Below are positions 6,521 through 9,939 of a DNA stretch of 9,939 nucleotides, in pieces. The translations under genes were made by a program, and so were the position numbers. Numbering within the stretch: the stretch's first letter is position 1; each line of letters starts with the position of its first letter. The stretch lies in contig JAURZO010000209.1 in assembly GCA_030653405.1 (NCBI GenBank), positions 1-9,939 on the forward strand. Reading direction: 5' to 3'. The notes under the pieces were generated by a model, which saw nothing but the letters and a program-made list of their open reading frames with translations, was not told the DNA's origin and made no database searches. Source of the stretch: Zwartia sp. (lineage in GTDB: Bacteria; Pseudomonadota; Gammaproteobacteria; Burkholderiales; Burkholderiaceae_B).

Positions 6521-7894
6521 TTAGAACCTCACATCAGAGTATTCAATTGGAAACATTTCAAGCGGATTTGCAGGTATCACAACGTGATTCATATTGAATC
6601 GATACGTTGCACCGCGTTGGATTTCCGCCGGTGAATACGGATAGGCGATCGAGGTAATCAAGCCACTCCATTCCGGGATCGGAAAATGCACCGCGATATG
6701 ACTGACTGATTTCATCAACGAAGTCGCCAGCTCTTGGGTCTGCGCCGTCACCTGAAATAACAAGCCGACTTCGTGCCCGATCTTATGCTCTGGCTCCATG
6801 CTTCCCATCGTTGCATTCTTTCCGATGACGCGCAGATCCAATCTGTATTTTTTTTCAATGCCTGCGCCATAGATACTTTCGATGCGCTGTTTTGCAGTGA
6901 CGAGCAGCTGCTCAAGCCATGGGTCTAGTTGCCTCAGGATCAATGGATCGCGAACCGTTCCGATAATGATCGACTGGTACCCTGCGAGCTCGGCGCCCTC
7001 GAGCTTAATGGTGTATTGATCTGACTTTCGAAAGGTACTGCCCGAGACGCGGACTGCACGGTCCGAAATCGCCTCATAGCGTGCTTGTCTTGTATCAAGA
7101 ACGCCTGAAGGTTCAATCAACTCATAGGGTGATGCGTTCTCGTACAAATTATGCGAAGCGACGCTATCGGGATCACAGTAAAAATCAGGGTTAGGCGCAT
7201 CAATAATAAAATGGTCATCACGCACAATGGCAAAGTTGCAGTCAGGATATTTTCTCTGCACCATGCATGCTGCACCACACTCCATTATTTTGGCGGCATG
7301 CCAAGCCGAGGCTGGGTTAATGCCATGCATCACAGGTACTGCGGCAAAGATGGACGTGTCGCTTGATCGTCCTGCGATAACAACATCGCAGCCATGCTCG
7401 AGCGCTTCAATAAATGGTTCCGCTCCAGCCATCCCTACAATATGCGTACTTCGGTCGATCACCGCTTCGTCTAGATGAGGCGCATTTTCCAACGGTCTGA
7501 TTTTTCCATCACGCAATTTTTCTTTTAAGTAATCTTTATTTTGTTCGCTATGTATCGCACCCAAGCGGAAAGACAGTTTTTCTTCACGCGCAATCTCGCG
7601 TGCAATCCCTATCAATCTTTCAAGATGGATATCGGATCCAGATGTACATGCCGAGCCCACAATCACTGGGATGCCTGCGCTACGACCTGCGAGAAGCATT
7701 AGCCTAAGATCACGCTTATATGCGGCGCTCGAGAACATACTATCCCCGGATCCTAAGTAATGCGGACCTGGGTCTGTCGAGCCCGAGTCTGCACCAATGA
7801 AGTGGGGCTTGAGCGCCATCGCTCGCCGAATGGTGTCCTCCTTAAAGCCGGAGCCTAACATCCCTGTCGCAGATAAAACGCGAACCTCTTTCAT
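6521..7894 (-). CDS. AtuA-like protein (DUF1446, acyclic terpene utilisation family)
   Basis: A 457-residue protein of the DUF1446/AtuA family. The N-terminus MKEVRVLSATGMLGSGF, the glycine- and aspartate-rich loop GADSGSTDPGPHYLGSG (34-50), VIVGSACTSGSDIHLE (78-92), VIAGRSSDTSIFA (172-184) and MECGAACMVQRKYPD (204-218) are the recognisable blocks. AtuA is genetically required for citronellol/geraniol catabolism in Pseudomonas, but its reaction is not established to my knowledge, and relatives in this context need not act on terpenes. ATG 7894 is preferred, because GGAG lies 9 nt upstream, while the in-frame ATG 15 bp earlier (7909) has no ribosome binding site; that start would add five residues. 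It is first in the - strand operon with DUF4387 and PrpD-like genes. Confidence 0.88.
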   Translation of the reverse strand: MKEVRVLSATGMLGSGFKEDTIRRAMALKPHFIGADSGSTDPGPHYLGSGDSMFSSAAYKRDLRLMLLAGRSAGIPVIVGSACTSGSDIHLERLIGIAREIAREEKLSFRLGAIHSEQNKDYLKEKLRDGKIRPLENAPHLDEAVIDRSTHIVGMAGAEPFIEALEHGCDVVIAGRSSDTSIFAAVPVMHGINPASAWHAAKIMECGAACMVQRKYPDCNFAIVRDDHFIIDAPNPDFYCDPDSVASHNLYENASPYELIEPSGVLDTRQARYEAISDRAVRVSGSTFRKSDQYTIKLEGAELAGYQSIIIGTVRDPLILRQLDPWLEQLLVTAKQRIESIYGAGIEKKYRLDLRVIGKNATMGSMEPEHKIGHEVGLLFQVTAQTQELATSLMKSVSHIAVHFPIPEWSGLITSIAYPYSPAEIQRGATYRFNMNHVVIPANPLEMFPIEYSDVRF

Positions 7895-7911
7895 CTCTTG
7901 CGTCTCCATTT

Positions 7912-7927
7912 AGTCAAACGATTGACT
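7912..7927. repeat. Inverted repeat 1 in divergent region
   Basis: AGTCAA (7912-7917), 4-bp spacer, TTGACT (7922-7927): a perfect 6-bp inverted repeat just upstream of the AtuA-like start. It could be an operator or a hairpin in the 5' leader of the - strand message. Confidence 0.4.
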
Positions 7928-7939
7928 CATTTTTTCTGT

Positions 7940-7954
7940 TCAACTCAGGGTTGA
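7940..7954. repeat. Inverted repeat 2 in divergent region
   Basis: TCAAC (7940-7944), 5-bp spacer, GTTGA (7950-7954): a perfect 5-bp inverted repeat whose right arm overlaps the TTGACA promoter hexamer of the + strand. Its centre is about 27 bp from those of the two flanking repeats. Confidence 0.3.
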
Positions 7955-7982
7955 CATTTATATTTGTATCCCGCAGTATACA
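7951..7982 (+). promoter_or_regulatory. Candidate promoter for the AtzG-like/amidase genes
   Basis: TTGACA (7951-7956) is a perfect -35 hexamer. The nearest acceptable -10 is TATACA (7977-7982) with a long 20-bp spacer. An alternative is TGTTCA (7937-7942), 16 bp, TATATT (7959-7964). Either choice places the 22-bp inverted repeat at 7963-7984 over or just after the promoter, suggesting repression from that site. Confidence 0.35.
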
Positions 7983-7983
7983 A
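7957..7983 (-). promoter_or_regulatory. Candidate divergent promoter for the AtuA-like operon
   Basis: On the - strand, TATAAA (7962-7957) is a good -10. The possible -35 is TTGTAT (7983-7978) at a short 15-bp spacing, or TTTGTA at 16 bp. The -35 would overlap the inverted repeat at 7963-7984, so one protein bound there could control both directions. Confidence 0.28.
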
Positions 7984-7984
7984 A
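7963..7984. promoter_or_regulatory. Candidate operator, 22-bp inverted repeat
   Basis: TTTGTAT (7963-7969) and ATACAAA (7978-7984) are perfect 7-bp arms around an 8-bp spacer. The half-site TTGTAT resembles the short AT-rich GTAT/ATAC palindromes used by several FCD-type GntR regulators. It lies in the gap between the divergent operons and overlaps candidate promoters on both strands. Assignment to the GntR protein at 3962-4657 is inference. Confidence 0.42.
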
Positions 7985-8011
7985 GGTCTACAGCCTCAGG
8001 GGAATTTTTCT

Positions 8012-8215
8012 ATGAGCTCAACTGAAAAATTAGGAAGCATCGAATCCATTCTGCGTGCCGCGGGACTGATGGATGCCGCTCACCAATTCCCCGATGATAT
8101 GTTGGCGGCCGCTCAGACCGCCGCGCGAGTGCGGGCTACCTTGCCGCCACCGACAGACAATGCGCAAGAGCCATGGCCGCCCATGCGCGTGAGGGTCACG
8201 TCATGCACTGGCTAA
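8012..8215 (+). CDS. Small AtzG/GatC-like protein, putative amidase partner
   Basis: A 67-residue protein. Start ATG 8012 has a strong ribosome binding site, AGGGGA at 7998-8003 with 8-nt spacing; an earlier in-frame ATG at 7964 sits inside the candidate operator/promoter and is rejected. The chain is mostly predicted helix (about 8-43, including SIESILRAAGLMDAAHQF and DDMLAAAQTAARVRATL), then a proline-rich tail PPPTDNAQEPWPP (46-58). Length, layout and position fit the GatC-like small subunits of amidase complexes, such as AtzG (about 68 residues) that partners AtzE in cyanuric acid degradation. The tail overlaps the amidase start by 13 nt, so the two are translationally coupled. Sequence similarity is weak by eye; the assignment rests chiefly on size, helix pattern and neighbour. 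Alternatively an unrelated small ORF. Confidence 0.68.
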   Translation: MSSTEKLGSIESILRAAGLMDAAHQFPDDMLAAAQTAARVRATLPPPTDNAQEPWPPMRVRVTSCTG

Positions 8216-9570
8216 CTGCGTCTCAAATTGCAAGCGGCTACAGCGATGGACTCTTCTCGCCGACTGAACTTGTGCGACACCTGTTGGCCAGGATTGACAA
8301 ACTCGATGGAGATTGCAACGCATTTATTCGCCTTGACCACCAAGGCGCGCTCGACTCAGCGCAGCAGGCAGAAAAAGATATTCATGCAGGCAAACAAAGA
8401 AGCCCTTTACACGGCGTGCCAATTGGCATCAAAGACATCATTGATATTGCAGGCGAGGCTACCACCTGCCACTCTGCACTCATGCTTGATCATGTCGCAA
8501 AAACCGATGCTGCAGTCATTCGAAACCTGAGGGCGGCCGGTGCAATCATCTTTGGAAAATTATCTCTTCACGAGTTCGCGATTGGAGGTCCTTCCTTTGA
8601 TCTGCCTTTTCCTCCTGCCCGCAATCCCTGGAATCTCAACCATCACCCAGGCGGATCTTCCTCTGGCTCTGGTGCTGCGCTTGCTGCGGGGTTTTTGCCT
8701 CTCGCCCTGGGAACAGACACGGGCGGCTCGATACGGAACCCAGCGGCAGCATGCGGTATCGTCGGCTTGAAAGCAACGTACGATTTAGTTTCACGACAGG
8801 GAGTATTTCCGCTCTCTTTCTCGTTAGACCATGTTGGCCCGATGTGTCGGTCTGTGGAGGATGCAGCTTTGCTGCTAGACACGCTAGCCACAACGCTCAC
8901 GAGCCAGCCACAACCCTCTTTCGCGAGTGACCTTCAGCGAGGCGTCAAGGGGCTTCGCATTGGATTCATTCGAAACATTCATGAGCGCGACATGCCTGCT
9001 GACCCAGAGGTCACAACGGCATTGAATGAAGCCGCGAACACTTTTAAAGAATTGGGTGCAAATGTCCAGGAAGTAGAACTTCCCCACTTTAACGAGATGT
9101 CCGCCGTTCAAAAGGTCATTCAAATGTCCGAAGGCTGGGCGGTGCATGCCAACGGATTATCTTCCCGCGCCGAGCAGTATGCCCAAACCTCTCGTCGCAA
9201 GCTTCTTCCTGGCGCATTTTTCTCAGCTGCGGATTATGTGCATGCAATGCAACGTCGAGGGCAGTACATGCGTGTTGTTGATGACATCTTGTGCGACTAC
9301 GATGTTTTGCTTTGCGCCAATGCGATGGAACCAGCCTGCCGCATTGATGATGAGCCTGAGTTGCTGAGAACTTACTCCCGACAGGCCCGTGCAATTTTTA
9401 ATTTAACTGGCCACCCAGCCCTCGCGCTCATGAGCGGACTAAGCAAGTCAGGTCTCCCCCTTTCCATGCAATTAGTGGGGCGCTATTTCGATGAACGGAC
9501 TGTACTTCGTGCAGGTGCCGCTTTTGAACGCGCCACGAACTGGCATCACATGCATCCGCAGTTAGATTAA
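8203..9570 (+). CDS. Amidase-signature family hydrolase (AtzE/GatA-like)
   Basis: A 455-residue amidase-signature enzyme. It opens with the family-typical LTASQIASGYSDGLFSPTELV and DCNAFIRLD. The Ser-cisSer-Lys triad is complete: Lys77 in GVPIGIKDIID (71-81), Ser152 in the GGSSSGSG loop (150-157), and nucleophile Ser176 in GTDTGGSIRNPAA (170-182), at the family's 24-residue spacing. GIVGLKATYDLVSRQGVFPLSFSLDHVGPM (185-214) follows. There is no signal peptide, so it is cytosolic. Length is that of stand-alone or AtzE-like amidases. It should hydrolyse an amide, carbamoyl or similar C-N bond; substrate unknown. ATG 8203 is preferred to ATG 8173, since family alignment begins there and GAGG (8191-8194) gives 8-nt spacing. 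The start lies inside the preceding small gene, out of frame. No gatB is visible, so a tRNA amidotransferase role is unlikely. Confidence 0.92.
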   Translation: MHWLTASQIASGYSDGLFSPTELVRHLLARIDKLDGDCNAFIRLDHQGALDSAQQAEKDIHAGKQRSPLHGVPIGIKDIIDIAGEATTCHSALMLDHVAKTDAAVIRNLRAAGAIIFGKLSLHEFAIGGPSFDLPFPPARNPWNLNHHPGGSSSGSGAALAAGFLPLALGTDTGGSIRNPAAACGIVGLKATYDLVSRQGVFPLSFSLDHVGPMCRSVEDAALLLDTLATTLTSQPQPSFASDLQRGVKGLRIGFIRNIHERDMPADPEVTTALNEAANTFKELGANVQEVELPHFNEMSAVQKVIQMSEGWAVHANGLSSRAEQYAQTSRRKLLPGAFFSAADYVHAMQRRGQYMRVVDDILCDYDVLLCANAMEPACRIDDEPELLRTYSRQARAIFNLTGHPALALMSGLSKSGLPLSMQLVGRYFDERTVLRAGAAFERATNWHHMHPQLD

Positions 9571-9726
9571 TGCTAACTATGCATCAACTTCAATTGTTTT
9601 TTCTGATTATTACCTGACATCATTTTTCGCTATTGTTATTGCTTCTGATTTTGGTGTTGCTTGTCCTTTCTTCTGTTTAGTTTTTTGTTAACAGCTCATT
9701 GCTCTAGCAAACTTAAAGGTGCTGCC
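9571..9726 (+). other. AT- and T-rich intergenic gap before the Bug receptor gene
   Basis: No gene is seen in these 156 bases. After the amidase stop, GTTAG (9561-9565)/CTAAC (9573-9577) could form a weak stem, with a 6-T run 20 nt further on (9597-9602), a poor terminator. The + strand is strongly T-rich from 9596 to 9690. TGTTAACA (9686-9693) is a perfect 8-bp palindrome and CTGTT (9673-9677)/AACAG (9690-9694) could pair. No convincing -35/-10 pair was found, although the gap length suggests the Bug gene has its own promoter. Confidence 0.4.
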
Positions 9727-9939
9727 ATGAATCAATTCTTGAACGCGTTACTCCGAGGTGCTTGTGTCGCGACAGCTTCGCTGCTGCTTTCATTTTCAGT
9801 AAACGCTCAAACCTATCCCAACAAAGACATTTCTTTTATTGTTCCATTTAATCCTGGTGGTTCAGCTGATCCGTTATCCCGAGCATTTGCTGCTGAACTA
9901 GCCAAAGCGCTTCCCGGCACAGTAAACATCATCAATCGT
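9727..9939 (+). CDS. Bug/TctC-family tripartite tricarboxylate transporter substrate-binding protein (3' truncated by window edge)
   Basis: The first 71 residues are visible and the frame is open to the window edge. Residues 1-27 form a signal peptide: a short polar start with one Arg (MNQFLNALLRGA), a hydrophobic core (ATASLLLSFS), and a likely cleavage after VNA before QTYP. The mature start shows the family pattern: YPNKDISFIVPFNPGGSADPLSRAFAAELAKAL, corresponding to the ligand-binding loop around PFNPGGSAD. Bug proteins are periplasmic receptors for carboxylates and many other small molecules, abundant in Burkholderiales, often without adjacent membrane subunits; none is visible here. Start ATG 9727 has AAAGG (9715-9719) seven bases upstream. 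Position after the amidase suggests it delivers the pathway's substrate, which is inference. Confidence 0.9.
   Translation, partial: MNQFLNALLRGACVATASLLLSFSVNAQTYPNKDISFIVPFNPGGSADPLSRAFAAELAKALPGTVNIINR

Noticed and set aside
7964..8011. Earlier ATG for the AtzG-like small gene
   Set aside because: It lies inside the candidate operator/promoter, has no ribosome binding site, and ATG 8012 has a strong one.
8173..8202. Earlier ATG for the amidase, adding ten residues
   Set aside because: The added residues do not look like the family, and ATG 8203 has GAGG at good spacing directly before the conserved N-terminus.
8203..9570. GatA subunit of the tRNA-dependent amidotransferase
   Set aside because: No gatB is present and the context is catabolic, with a divergent catabolic operon and a Bug receptor; a stand-alone or AtzE-like amidase fits better.

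Overview
The window looks like chromosome of a betaproteobacterium, most likely Burkholderiales (Alcaligenaceae/Comamonadaceae type). The inference rests on a Bug/TctC-type periplasmic solute-binding protein at the right edge, on a tricarballylate-dehydrogenase-like flavoprotein, an AtuA-like/DUF4387 pair and a MmgE/PrpD protein beside it, and on moderate GC coding sequence with few gaps. No RNA gene, CRISPR array, insertion sequence or phage gene was seen. No closer taxonomic placement is possible by eye.

Layout. Block A (1-4657, + strand): the 3' part of a FAD-dependent dehydrogenase, an SDR oxidoreductase, a zinc-free MDR/quinone-oxidoreductase-like reductase (ATGA overlap with the SDR), a D-2-hydroxyacid dehydrogenase, then a GntR/FCD regulator that may be expressed from its own promoter as a leaderless message. 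Block B (4722-7894, - strand, convergent with block A): an AtuA-like (DUF1446) protein, a 101-aa DUF4387 protein 2 nt behind it, and a MmgE/PrpD-family protein. Block C (8012 to the right end, + strand, divergent from block B): a 67-aa GatC/AtzG-like small protein, an amidase-signature hydrolase overlapping it by 13 nt, a 156-bp AT- and T-rich gap, and the 5' end of a Bug/TctC receptor with a signal peptide.

How the genes may work together (inference): this reads as a catabolic island for an unidentified organic acid or amide. The Bug protein would capture the substrate, the AtzG-like/amidase pair would hydrolyse an amide or carbamoyl bond, the AtuA-like/DUF4387 pair and PrpD-like protein would carry out hydration, dehydration or rearrangement of a carboxylate, and the four oxidoreductases of block A would do redox steps. 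The GntR/FCD protein is the obvious local regulator. The B/C divergent intergenic region carries three inverted repeats about 27 bp apart, overlapping the candidate promoters, and is the best candidate for its operator region. The substrate cannot be read from the sequence.
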